A stretch of DNA of 64,000 bases. Origin: Euonymus europaeus. Lineage: Eukaryota; Streptophyta; Magnoliopsida; Celastrales; Celastraceae. Positions within the stretch are counted from its first letter, which is position 1; every line of letters begins with the position of its first letter. Under the pieces are notes generated by a model that was given only the letters and a program-made list of their open reading frames with translations, searched no databases and was not told the origin of the DNA. The position numbers and the translations under genes are program-made. Shown one piece after another: positions 1-11,300 of the stretch. The DNA is taken from NCBI GenBank assembly GCA_963580455.1, contig OY756962.1, forward strand, positions 22,333,001 through 22,397,000, written 5' to 3'.

Positions 1-16
1 TTTTCATATTTTGAAA

Positions 17-800
17 TCATTTCATGATGATCTCATTTGGAATTGTATTAGACATATATTTCTCAATGAACACAACCAAATTATCATTTAACCATTGTTC
101 GTCCATTCTATTCCGAAGTTAATTCTTGATAATCTTCATAGGAGAAAATGCTCTCTCTACTGTAACAGTTGTAATTAGTAAAATCAATGTCAAACTTATA
201 AGTTTATAAACTGGTGTGTATACAATATGTCTTCTAGTATCAATCATTTTTTTAGCAAAATCATTGATTCCTGTTATTGCTAAGACATCAATGCAAGAGT
301 TCACATCCATAACAAAAGTATAAAGTTGATATGCAAGTGTCAAAAGCTCTATATCAGAGAGATCCCTTGGATAAAATTTGGCAAGACGAATCAACTTTTC
401 CTTTTCAAAAGTGGCAAATGAATAAGAAGGATTGAGGCATGCAACACGTATAAGCAACTCACTCCTTAAATCGAGAACACATCTCCTGAAATTGTATATC
501 TATTATCATATTGAATGTGTCATTTTGATAGTGGGACGATTTGTATCTTCATGAACTCTCCGCCTAGATCTTCCTCGAGGCAAGTACACAACATCCATAT
601 TAGGAACCTCAATGTTACTTTTGCCACAAAAACGATAGACTTCATCCATCAAACACGTCCATCCTTCATTCATCATTAACTAAAGTCGCTCTTTGGATAT
701 TATAACCAATGTCATGGCATTTACTATGCTTGAGATTAACACAAATCATACCTTGATATTTATTCATCTTCACAAAGAAATTGGAGTGCAAGTTCAGTCC
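17..800 (-). pseudogene. hAT transposase C-terminal remnant
   Basis: The minus strand encodes the C-terminal dimerisation part of a plant hAT transposase of the TTF-type zinc-finger class. Diagnostic stretches are the segment ending TVERAFSPMKIIKN (translated from about 165 to 122) and, after an in-frame TAA at 119-121, LRNRMDEQWLND and on to a natural stop near 17. Upstream, PRGRSRRRVHEDTNRPTIK (about 535-595) and MNEGWTCLMDEVYRFCGK (about 630-680) are recognisable. A frameshift near 470 and at least one more in-frame stop near 680 separate the pieces. The open stretch 119-457 is only the middle of the domain. The N-terminal part and terminal inverted repeats were not found. This is a dead relic, and the family assignment is from motif memory. 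Confidence 0.75.
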
Positions 801-1514
801 ATTCCACATGCTCTATGTGCATTTTATCAAACACATTTAGGACATTAATACCAACATGGGAAAAAACCCTATCAAACCAACTCATTTAACTTGAGCATCG
901 AAGCATCCCCTGGAGATTGCTCATATCTCACATTTTCTCCTGTGCAAATAGTCATGGAACATAAGAGAAATCAACTTTTGATCGTTGATATAACGACCTC
1001 TTTTTTTTTTTTGATAAACCAAACAAATGCGTCTGATAATCCGACCACTAGATATGTCATTTAAATCGGTCTCTTTTTTAAAGTCATCACATGTTAGTTA
1101 TTTTTTATAAAAAAAAGGTCAAAAGGCATATTGTGGAGAGTATAAAAATATGACAACACTGAACTATTTGTGAGTTGCAACTAGTTAAACTAATCAGAAA
1201 AAGGTTAAGACATATTTGTCGAACCGTTAAAATCTATATTTTTCTTGGAAGTGAACTCATATAATACTGCTAGTTCAGCTAGTCAGGCCCTGTAAACCTT
1301 ATTCAACCTCAACCTAGCAAACAAGAAAACTATTCTTTATTTCATCTAATCTGCTTTTACACTTTGGATTAACCAGAACTTTTATAGCAAAGCTCCTGTT
1401 ATTAAGTCGGTTTACAAAGCATTTAACGAGCATCGAGTCTTCTCTAAAAATCTTCTTCTGCCTAGGTTTTCTACTGTTTGTGGGCTTGTAATAAATCCTT
1501 TTCGAAGCCCTTAC
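801..1514. other. Unassigned AT-rich spacer
   Basis: I see no convincing gene here. The stretch to about 960 may continue the hAT relic, since weak similarity on the minus strand fades out. The rest is AT-rich, with poly-T/A runs near 1000 and 1110, and may be decayed repeat. Confidence 0.4.
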
Positions 1515-1769
1515 TGTTGAATTATGATGTGACTCATTATGTTAATAGACTAAACATTAAATATCAATAGATTCTAGGGTTACCAATATAAGCTCTAGTC
1601 AAATCTTGTACTTTGGTTATGCCGTTTTTCATAGTGAAAAAGAAAACAAAAGCTCTTCTCTGTGAACATTGGCATATTCTGGCCGAACCACGTAAAATCA
1701 TTGTGTCTATTTTCATTGCTTTATTTTATTGTGCTTGTGTGTTTTAATTGTGTTAAATCGGTAATAACA
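1515..1769 (+). repeat. Candidate 5' LTR of the degenerate copia element
   Basis: The segment begins with TGTTGAATTATGATGTG and ends with TAACA. It sits just upstream of the copia gag relic in the orientation expected for a short copia 5' LTR of about 255 bp. No matching 3' LTR is seen, and the expected primer-binding site is not clear after 1769. The boundaries are inferred only from the TG...CA ends and position. Confidence 0.35.
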
Positions 1770-1809
1770 CTTACCACATTACAAACTCAACTATATTTTT
1801 TTAAAATTT

Positions 1810-2991
1810 GATTTCAATGACCTTCAATGGAAGCAATTACCATCTCTAGAGCAACCAAATGGAAACAGCCCTTAAAGCAAGGAATGAAATGGTCTTTGTT
1901 ACTAATGATCTCACGTCTCCAGATAAGATGGACCCAGCTCGTCGAGACTGGGAATAATATGACAGTCTCGTCAAGAACTGGATCATAAATTCTTATATGA
2001 AGATATACTGGTGAGTGTATCCACATAAAAAAAACATATGAGCTATAGGCAGATCTCAAGAATAGGTATTCCTCTTCAAACCCACAAGGGATTTTGAATT
2101 AGCTAGAGGCATCTCAAACATCAAGCAATAACTCATTTGTTACTGAGTATTTCGCCAGAATTAAGGCATTATAGAATGAGCTTTACCAATACAAAAAAAA
2201 TTCCAATCTACAATGTTGATGTGATGTTGGTAAAATATTGATGGCGTACAAGAACAAAGAAAAATTACTTCAATTCCTCATGGGACTGAATGATATCTTT
2301 GGACATGTCACAAACTAGATCTTGATGATGGATCCTCTTTCTAAAGTCAACAAGGGTTTCTCTCAAGTAGTTCGGGATGAAAGGAAGCTTACTGTCAACG
2401 AAAACAACAACAAACTTTAGAATTCCAATCAGAGAAGTATATTAGTATGAGTTTGTAGAAGAACATGACTATGCAAGTATCAAGCAGGAACTCTTACAAT
2501 GTAGGAAAGGGAAACAGAGTTGGAAAGAGAAACTAAAGGGAGATAAATGTTTCAAGCACGTTGGCTATCTTGCTGAATATGAATTTTAAGCCAAAAGGCG
2601 AAGGCAAGTAGCTCAAAACTTTGGTCAATTGAAGAATATGAATATGGTGGAGTCAACTGTTCAATCTGGACAGAGTTCAGCAATGCAGTTTTCAGGAGAG
2701 CAATCTCAATAACTTCTTGCATACCTAAAAGCGAACATCACTGGATCATACTCTACTAACCATACTGCATCTGTCTCTGCAATGGGAGGTGATTTATATT
2801 TACACAAAACTGGATCATTGATACTGGTGCTTCAAATCGTGTTGTCTGTCTTCATAAATACTTGCATTTGTCTAGAACTATCAAAATCCTTTGTGACTTT
2901 GCCTAATGGTTATATTACTTACTTGAAGGATTAAAACTAGTTAACACTCGCACAATAGATTAGGCCACCTTCTATAAAGGTTTTAAAGATA
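1810..2991 (+). pseudogene. Ty1/copia gag-protease relic (left part)
   Basis: Plus-strand translations in shifting frames match a copia polyprotein. A gag N-terminus (FNGSNYHLWSNQMETALKAR) lies near 1823-1880. The gag segment EKLLQFLMGLNDIFGH lies near 2260, followed by MMDPLSKVNKGFSQVV near 2325. A degraded zinc knuckle (KCFKHVGYL) lies near 2548, and a protease motif (WIIDTGASNR) near 2812-2840. Many stops and frameshifts break it. The reading stops exactly where the Ogre-like element is inserted, and resumes with integrase at 21137. This is an old, inactive element that served as the landing site. Confidence 0.75.
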
Positions 2992-2996
2992 CTAGG
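2992..2996. repeat. Target-site duplication, left copy (CTAGG)
   Basis: CTAGG directly precedes the TG of the left LTR. The same five bases follow the terminal CA of the right LTR at 21132-21136. This is the 5-bp duplication expected of LTR-retrotransposon integration. Confidence 0.93.
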
Positions 2997-5371
2997 TGTC
3001 GCAACCGAAATCACGACGCGTATCCGGCGCTATTTGAGAAAAAGATGTGTAAAATGTAAGAAAATGTAAGAGTCGCCACCAATTGATTATAGTGCAATTG
3101 GACGCTAAATGTTAGGTCTGCGAACCAAAGAAAATGGGTAAGGGGGTCTATTGAGTGTGGGGAAGGTGTTAGGCACCCCACAACTCCCTAATTGGTTGCC
3201 TTTTAAATTGTTTATGCTTTTCCTTAAAAATATTTTTGTATGTCTCAAATTGTTTATATATCAGAAAAATTGATTATGGTTAAATTGGTAGAAAAAAGTT
3301 TCATTAATTTTGAATAAATGATGAAAATAATTGTTTTAACGGATACTGTAAAATCCCTTTGGACGGAGCTGAAATAATCGGTTGTTTGGAAGAAAGATCT
3401 TGAGAAACCAATACTTTGATATTCTCGGATGTTTGAAAGAAAGATCTTGAGAAACCAATACTTTGATATTCTCGGATGTTTTTTTTAAAAAAGGACTTTG
3501 AGAAACCAATACTTTGATATTCTCGGATGTTTGGATGAAAGATGTGTCGAGAAACCAATACTTTGATATTCTCGGATATTTGAAAGATGTGTCGAGAAAC
3601 CAATACTTTGATATTCTCGAATTTGGATAAAAGATGTGTCGAGAAACCAATACTTTGATATTCTCGGATTTATATAAAAGGCGTCGAGAAACCAATACTT
3701 TGATATTCTCGGTTGTTCAAAATTTGGTGGATGAGAAACCAATACTTTGATATTCTCAGATTTGAATAAAAGGCGTCGAGAAACCAATACTTTGATATTC
3801 TCGGTTGTTCGGAAAATGGTGGATGAGAAACCAATACTTTGATATTCTCATATGTTTGATGGGTTGAACGTATGTAATCGTATGATTTGATTCTTTTTTG
3901 GAATTATTTTAATAAACATTGAAATTAAATATAAACATACATATTAATCTAAGTAATACTATCTATACTACTTTCACTATTTTATTACATTATTACATTA
4001 CCTGAGCCTATATAATCATAAAAACAAAGTTCAGCCCCAACCTATTACTACAAACCAAAACAATCCAGCAAGCCCAAATAAACTCATCATGATCCATAAA
4101 CCTAATACGAAACCCCAACACATTTTTTTAAAACCATGCCCAAACAAAAACAACACAAACCTGACCCATTACATTTAAACAGAGCCCAAGACCAAACAAA
4201 TAAAACTCGGATCAGGCCCAATACAAGTACAAACAGAAACCCATGAGAAAACACATTAAAACTTAAATCCAGCCCAAACTAATAGAAACCAACCAAATAT
4301 TAAACTAATCTGGGCCTGTAAACAATACAAACAAAACCCGGCCCAAAACGAAATAAACTAAACCTAGCCTACCCGAGCCCAACTTCCGACTACTGTTCAT
4401 CATCTTGCTCCTTGGCCAATACTCGTGACCGTGACCGTGGCCGTGGCCGGCGCCGGCAATCCTCCACCCCTGCAATCCAAATTGAAGAACAACGCAAACA
4501 GAGAAACAAAGCAGCCAAACCAACAGATCCAACAAAACAAACCCTAAGAACAAACAAGGATCCAAACAAAACCGGAAATTACAGAATTCAATAACCAAAC
4601 AAAAACCGAAAAGGAAATGAAATTTGATATCCAGATTACCTTTGGCTTCCCCTCTGCTCGATTTTCTTCTCAAGAAACCCCAATCTCTTTTCTGGCTTCC
4701 TCTATGCTTTTCTTCCAGATTCTTCCAGAATCCAAACGATCCGCCTGGCTTTCCTTTGTTTCTCCCCGAAAATCCCCTGGTTTTCAGAAATTCCCCTCTT
4801 CCAAATCTGTTTCTTCCATCTTCGTTTCTTCCGTTTCGATTTCGTCCCCCCCCAAAACCAATCCTTTTTCTTCTCCCCCCCCTTGGCTTTCTTCTCCGTT
4901 TCGATTTCGACCCTCCCCAAAACCAATCCTCTTCTTCCTGTTTTTATAACCTAAACCCACTCTTCCTTGCCTTCCAACTCATCTTCCACCACTCTCTCCA
5001 CTACCTCTCTTTTTCCCAACTACTCTCCACCATCCTTGCTTTCTCAACTACTCTTAACCTAGCTTTTCTTCCTCTTGTCGTTTTCTCTGCCCTTTTTCTC
5101 CCAACTGCCGGCCTCCCTCTTTCCCTTCTTTCTTCCTTTGACTCCCGATAGGGCTAGGGTTATATTTTAGGTGGGCTGGGCTTATTTGGGTTATTGGGTG
5201 GATGGGCTTAATTTGATTTAATTTAAGAGATGGGCTTAATTGGGTTTAATTTGTATAATTGGGTTAAATTTTGAACAAATTTAGGTTGATTGCTTTTATT
5301 TATTATTTTCTTCATTTCAAAATTTTTATATTTTAACACAAACACTATCCGGACAAAAATGGGGTACTACA
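2997..5371 (-). repeat. 3' LTR of the Ogre-like element
   Basis: This long terminal repeat of 2375 bp reads, on the minus strand, from TGTAGTACCCC at 5371 to GGTTGCGACA at 2997. It contains a 10-copy short tandem array (3402-3849) and a pyrimidine-rich plus-strand tract (about 4640-5150). That tract produces long spurious open frames. Substitutions against the other LTR, seen by eye, are at 3104, 3217, 3963, 4071, 4273, 4910, 4933, 5147 and 5367. They are seven transitions and two transversions, with no indels noted. Confidence 0.93.
3402..3849. repeat. Ten-copy 25-bp tandem array in the 3' LTR
   Basis: A perfectly kept 25-bp core occurs ten times. It runs from GAGAAACC through AATACTTTG to ATATTCTC. 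Spacers are variable, roughly 15-25 bp, and themselves fall into types such as GGATGTTTG or GGTTGTTC. Core ends GAGAA and TTCTC are inverted repeats, so each unit could fold into a small stem. In element orientation the array lies in the 3' part of the LTR. Translations of it in several frames are only repeats of the array, not genes. Confidence 0.9.
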
Positions 5372-5384
5372 GCTGCCCCCCTTT
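5372..5384 (-). other. Polypurine tract
   Basis: Directly inside the 3' LTR, the minus strand reads AAAGGGGGGCAGC followed by the LTR start TGTAGTACC. This is the position and composition of the plus-strand DNA priming site of LTR elements. Confidence 0.85.
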
Positions 5385-5461
5385 GTGTGACTTTACATCG
5401 TAAATGGCGCACAAAGGAGTAGTAAACTGATTTTTGGACCTCTCGAGACAAGTAATAAAAA

Positions 5462-5996
5462 TGCACAGAATCACTGTAGCCATCTCCGGCTTGGCTGAAA
5501 TTTTGAAGAAAAATAAATTGCACGGGATCACTGTAGCCATCCCCGGCTTGGCTGAATTTTTTGAAAAATATAAAATTGCTCGGGATCATTGTAGCCATCT
5601 CCGGTTTGGCTGAAATTTTGAAAAATAATATTGCTCGGGATCATTGTAGCCATCTCCGGCTTGGCTCAAATTTTGAATTTGATTCTGAATTTTGTATTTA
5701 CAAAAATAAATTTGCACAGGCCCATGTAGTTTTTTTTAATTTTGCACAGGGTCGCTGTAGCCACTCCTGCCTTGGCTAAATTTTGAATAAATTAAAATTG
5801 CTCGGGATCATTGTTGCCATCTCCGGCTTGGCTGAATTTTGAATGAATGAAATTGCTCGGGATCATTGTTGCCATCTCCGTCTTGGCTGAAATTTGAAAG
5901 AATTTGATTTTCTTTGAATTTTGAATTTTGTATTTACATACATAAATTTGCACAGGATCATGTAGCCACTCCTGGCTTGGCTAAATTTTGAATGAA
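5462..5996. repeat. Tandem repeats in the 3' untranslated region of the Ogre-like element
   Basis: About nine degenerate units of roughly 50-90 bp occur. Each carries a core like GGGATCATTGTAGCCATCTC, then CGGCTTGGCTGAA and an AT-rich tail. Two longer units contain an extra TTTGAATTTTGTATTTACA tail. The block lies between the extra ORF and the polypurine tract. Tat/Ogre elements are known for hypervariable 3' regions of tandem repeats, which can seed satellite DNA. Confidence 0.85.
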
Positions 5997-6137
5997 TTTG
6001 TTTTTTGTTTTTTGTTTTTTTTGTTTTTGCAAGCAATTTTTATGAATTTTATTTATTTTACATTTACACAAATATTTACAGGGAATTTTTGTAACATGGG
6101 TTGGACTTAGGTAACCAGTACAATCACTGTAAAATTC

Positions 6138-7148
6138 TCAATTGGGCCTGTCCACATTCGCGGCCACATGCAACAGTTGCTCCCACCTTTGTCGCCTGGA
6201 CTCCGATTGCTGCTTCTGAGCTGGTGTTTCCTGAGTATAATCAGGGGATGGCGATCTAGCAGCAGATTGGGATGTTTCTCCGAGTACTAGGACTCGAGAC
6301 CGTGATGCTTGTAGTCTTTTTGCAGTGGTGGTCATTTGGTTAATACCCCTCCGCCAGTTATTTTTCTGCATAGTAATTACTGGATAAAGTAGGGAAATTT
6401 GGCTTAGAGGAGGTCGAATGTGTTTGCTCAAAACCAATCGGGTAATGAGTCGTGGGAAATACAATTTCTCCACCCTCGTCGGTCTGTTCTCCACAAAACT
6501 CTGTGCCTTCAGAATAGTGGCCATAAAGAATTCCCCAACATCGAACCATACTCCTTTATACATATAGTATAAGGCATAGAGAATCTTACCTCGTCGCTGG
6601 TGGTGATGACCGATAGGACAGAGGTTATGCTGGACAGCATCGTCCAGCAACCACATCTTCGACGGCAAATATGAACGACGTGTAGCATTTATTTTCTCAT
6701 CCATATGTCCTCCACACATGTCATCAATTATCTCCTCCTTAGAAACAGATACTGGTGCCTGAAAACCAGTAGCCACTTCATAAGAAGAAGGATACCCTAG
6801 ACATTCGCATATGTCCGCCGTGGTGAATCGAAGCTTTATACCGAGTATTTCCACCTGATAAACTGGTTGTGACTCAATTCTTGCACTCGGTGGTAACACT
6901 TCTAAAGTTTCATAAAAACTACGAACTATACGAGGATACACTGACAAATTACCCTCAGGATCAGGGTTAACCAGAAATAACAGGGAACGATCTCGGAGGT
7001 ATTTCATAGCCCAGCGGGCGTTTGAATCTCTAAGAATATGAAGGTCAAATTGTCGCTCAGGGATGATCTCCGCTTTAGCAAATGAAACAATTGCTTGTGA
7101 GCGGGGTGATAGACTATCGTCCATTCGATTGATCGAAAAACGAGACAT
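6138..7148 (-). CDS. Extra 3' ORF of the Ogre-like element (plant transposon-type domain)
   Basis: This uninterrupted 336-aa frame lies downstream of integrase on the same strand as gag-pol. The segment around residues 75-125 (SFYETLEVLPPSARI, then VEILGIKLRFTTADICECLG) resembles the domain often named putative plant transposon protein, in which a conserved FY..L region precedes an (I/L)G motif. There is no signal peptide and no clear membrane segment, so it does not look like an envelope-type gene. The C-terminus (from about 270) is basic and rich in S, R and Q. The start is the first ATG; a second ATG lies at codon 9. Its function is unknown. It may be expressed from a spliced or subgenomic transcript, or be a captured host or transposon domain. 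Confidence 0.7.
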   Translation of the reverse strand: MSRFSINRMDDSLSPRSQAIVSFAKAEIIPERQFDLHILRDSNARWAMKYLRDRSLLFLVNPDPEGNLSVYPRIVRSFYETLEVLPPSARIESQPVYQVEILGIKLRFTTADICECLGYPSSYEVATGFQAPVSVSKEEIIDDMCGGHMDEKINATRRSYLPSKMWLLDDAVQHNLCPIGHHHQRRGKILYALYYMYKGVWFDVGEFFMATILKAQSFVENRPTRVEKLYFPRLITRLVLSKHIRPPLSQISLLYPVITMQKNNWRRGINQMTTTAKRLQASRSRVLVLGETSQSAARSPSPDYTQETPAQKQQSESRRQRWEQLLHVAANVDRPN

Positions 7149-8371
7149 CTAAAAGAGATGAAAAAAATGTTAGGGAAGTGAATTTTGCAATGATCCGAAC
7201 AAGATCAAGAACAACTATGATGACAATAAAGATAGTTGGGAGAGAGACAATGAACAGATTCGGCAATGAAGATACACAATATCCGAAAAGAAGAAAGAGA
7301 ATTTGGGTCAGAGGATACAAAATGATTCACGAGTCTATCAAGGTGATTTGACCTGTCGGGACTACAGGTAAGAGATTCGGTGGAAAAACGTCGTTTAATG
7401 AAGAAAGCGACGGATTTGGCCAGACAAACAATGTATTAAAAACAGAATCGTACTATTGCTGAAGAAAGTCAAAAAACTGGGATCACGTTATTGTCGTTAT
7501 TCATGATTTTTGTTGTTTTTTATTTTCCGGGTCATTTCATCAGTGGGCATCATCATCCCCATCTTTCCCAAATCATTTCCCCGAATCTGCATGCATCTAT
7601 CCCATATTTGCACATCGTTTCACTGTTCTCGATCACGCACCTTTCATTTTTCACCATCAAATGTAATATTTTCCCTATCTTTCTTGAACCAGACTAACAT
7701 TCAAATTTCTCATGCCCTCCACGTCCTTTGACTTCTCCAAGCTTCTTTACAGTCACAACTGCCAAATATGTCTCAAATTCTCGTCCAGAGTAATATCCTA
7801 ATGCATGTATTTTGTCTCTTGTATGGCATCGCTTCCATTTCAAATAAATCCCATAGTATGGCGATATTTATATGATATGCAAATTTAAAAGGAGATGTGA
7901 ACAGGAACACGGAGGTTATTGAGAATGAAGAAAAACCACGGATGAGAAAAAGTTGAGAATATCTTATTAGAAATAAATGACAGAGAAACACTGGTCATGT
8001 ATGTACATAATACATTGGGAAGAAAAGTAAAAACAAAAAAACAATAAGATATGGAGAGTGTATAAGGTAGCATTCCTTATAGGACCGAAATGTGACTACT
8101 CTGATTCCATGCAAAAACTGCCTCAGTTTTTGTGTGCACCTATTTCACAATTGTCGAACTTGACGTTTCAGCTGAGATTGAATTTCCTTAAACCCAAATG
8201 ATAAACTCTGGTCATGCACCCTTCACCATTTCCCCATCAAAGTCCTCATCCATACTCCTTTCAAACTCTCATACATACCAAAGCGGTTTTTGACAATTCC
8301 ATCATGATCTCCTTGCGACTCTATTTTTGCATGGATTGCTTTTTCAGATTTTCAATCCAGCAAGCTTCCCC
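7149..8371. other. Non-coding spacer between pol and the 3' ORF
   Basis: The 1.2-kb internal region of the Ogre-like element has no frame with recognisable similarity. It separates the pol stop from the extra ORF and could hold a leader or splice signals for that ORF. No tandem repeats were seen. Confidence 0.5.
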
Positions 8372-11300
8372 TTATGAGTAATACTTTTTCACTGCATCAG
8401 CATTTACGGGCTGAGGTAAATCCTCCCCATCCATTCTGGTCAATATCAATGCCCCTCCTTCAAAAGCTTTCTTAACCACATATGGTCCTTCATAATTTGG
8501 AGTCCATTTACCGCGGTGATCTTTTTGAGGCGGCAAAATCATTTTCAAAACTAAATCTCCCTCTCTGAAAGAACGAGGTCGAACTTTTTTATCATGTGCT
8601 TTTACCAATCTTCTTTGATACAATTGTCCCCTAAAGATCGCTTGTAATCTTCGCTCTTCAATCAAATTCAATTGTTCGTATCGTACTTTGACCCACTCTG
8701 ATTCTTCCAAACCTGCTTCTAAAATCACTCGAAGAGAGGGTATCTCTACCTCAATAGGCAAAACAGCCTCCATTCCATACACCAAAGAGAAAGGAGTCTC
8801 TCCAGTAGATGTACGTATCGATGTACGGTAACCATACAGGGCATATGGGAGCTTCTCAAGCTAATCTTTGTAATTTACTGTCATCTTTCCAATGATCTTC
8901 TTGATATTTTTATTCGCCGCTTCAACAGCTCCGTTCATCTTTGGACGATATGGCGTTGAATTATGGTGACTAATTTTTAACTGATCACAAAAATCTTTCA
9001 CCATCTTGCTGTTGAAATTCGTACCATTATCAGTGATAATTCTTTCCGGAACTCCATATCGACACACGATCTCCTTCCTCAGAAACCGTAGAACCACACT
9101 ACTTGTCACACTGGAATAAGAAGTAGCTTCCACCCATTTGGTAAAATAATCAATAGCTACCAAAATGAAACGATGCCCATTAGAAGCTTTTGGTTCTATT
9201 GGACCAATGACATCCAGACCCCACATTGAGAAAGGCCATGGTGATGATAACACGTGTAATGGGTTGACTGGGACATGTGTTCTGTCTACATACACCTGAC
9301 ATTTGTAACACTTGCGTGCATATTCTATGCAATCCTTCTCCATGGTCAACCAGTAATAACCTGCACGAATAATCTTTCGCGCCATTGAGTGTCCACTGGA
9401 ATGGGTTCCGCATATTCCTTCATGAATTTCCTCCATGAGTTGCGTGGCTTCAATGACATCAACACAACGTAGGAATACTACACCATCATTCTTTTTATAA
9501 AGAATATTTCTATTCAAAAAGAAAGACCCTGACAATCTTCTGATGGTGCGTTTGTCATTCTCCGATGCTCCTAATGGATATTCTTTCTTCTCAATGTACT
9601 GCCAGTTATCATGATACCAGGGTTTACTATCTGGCTCTTCTTCCACATTTGAACAATACCCTCGAACTTCTCGCTTCTCAATCTTAATCACTTGTCCTTC
9701 ACCTTTCGAATCTACATCAAACATGGCTGCCAAAGTTGCTAGAGCATCTGCTATCTGGTTCTCTTCTCTTGGAATATGGTCAAACTCTATCCAATCAAAA
9801 GACTTGATTAGTTTTTTGATGTGTCGGTGGTATGGGATGAGTTTACCATCTTTGGTCTCCCATTCATCATTCAATTGTCTAATCACCAGTTGTGAATCCC
9901 CATACACCTGCAACCTTTTAATCCCCATGTCAATAGCTGCTTGAATCCCCATTGTGCATGCTTCGTACTCAACCACGTTATTGGTGCATTCAAAATATAG
10001 CTTGGCTGTGAACGGGATAACGCTCTCTTCGGGTGATATCAATGCGGCTCCAATCCCACATCCTATGATATTGGATGCACCGTCAAATAACAAAGTCCAT
10101 TCCTTTAATTCTTTCTGACTTTGATCCTCTAATACTGCCATGATGTCAATGTCTGGGAACCCCAGATTCATGGGTTGGGGATCATTAATTGCTCCATCAG
10201 CCAAATAATCTGCTATTGCTCTTCCTTTGATTGCTTTCTGTGTGACATACAAAATATCATACTCTGAAAGTAACATTTGCCACTTAGCAATCCTTCCCGA
10301 AAGTGAAGGCTTTTCAAAAATGTATTTGATAGGATCCATCCTGGATATCAGCCATGTAGTGTGATATAACATGTATTGCCTAAGCCGATGCGCTGCCCAA
10401 ACTAGCGAACAACAAGTCTTCTCCAACATTGAGTAATTAATTTCACAACTTGTAAACTTCTTACTCAAGTAATAGATAGCGTGCTCTATCCTTCCCGATG
10501 AATCATGTTGCCCGAGCACACATCCCATTGAAATCTCTGAGACAGTTAAATAGAGGATAAGTGGTCTGCCAACCACAGGAGGCATCAACACTGGAGGATT
10601 TTGCAAATATCGCTTAATCTGCTCAAATGCCAGTTGGCAATCCTCATTCCATTTTGTCGAGTTGCTTTTTCGTAGTAATTTGAAGATGGGTTCACAAGTG
10701 GTCGTCAATTGAGAAATAAATCGTGCAATGTAATTCAATCTTCCCAAAAAGCCCCTGACTTCTTTCTCGGTGCTAGGGGGAGGCATCTCCAAAATTGCTT
10801 TAACTTTATCAGGATCTACCTCAATTCCTTTTCTGCTTACAATGAATCCTAACAATTTCCCCGAGGTTGCCCCAAACGTGCACTTGGTTGGATTCAACTT
10901 TAATTGATGTTTTCGTAATCGATCAAATAACTTCTGGAGATTCACAATATGATCCTCCCCCTTCTTAGATTTTGCTATCATATCATCAACATATATTTCA
11001 ACTTTTTTATGCATCATGTCATGAAACAAGGTGACCATAGCCCTTTGGTAAGTTGCCCCAGCATTCTTCAAACCAAATGGCATGACTTTATAACAAAAGG
11101 TTCCCCATAAGGTAATGAAGGTTGTCTTCTCTTGATCTCCCGGTTCCATCTTAATTTGGTTATATCCTGAAAATCCATCCATGAAGGAAAATGTTGAATG
11201 TCGGGCTGTATTGTCTACCAAGACATCAATATGAGGGAGGGGAAAGTTATCTTTTGGACTTGCACGATTGAGGTCCCTGTAGTCCACACACATTCGGACC

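Noticed and set aside
3304..3787. Open frames of 99-119 codons on the minus strand
   Set aside because: Their translations are only periodic readings of the tandem array (repeating ENIKVLVS and ISKYWFL).
3402..3849. Looks like a CRISPR array (25-bp repeats with spacers)
   Set aside because: It lies inside a plant LTR, is present identically in both LTRs, and spacers are themselves related. It is a tandem repeat.
4305..5151. Open frames on both strands, such as a 175-codon plus-strand frame
   Set aside because: They come from the pyrimidine-rich part of the LTR, are duplicated in both LTRs, and show no domain.
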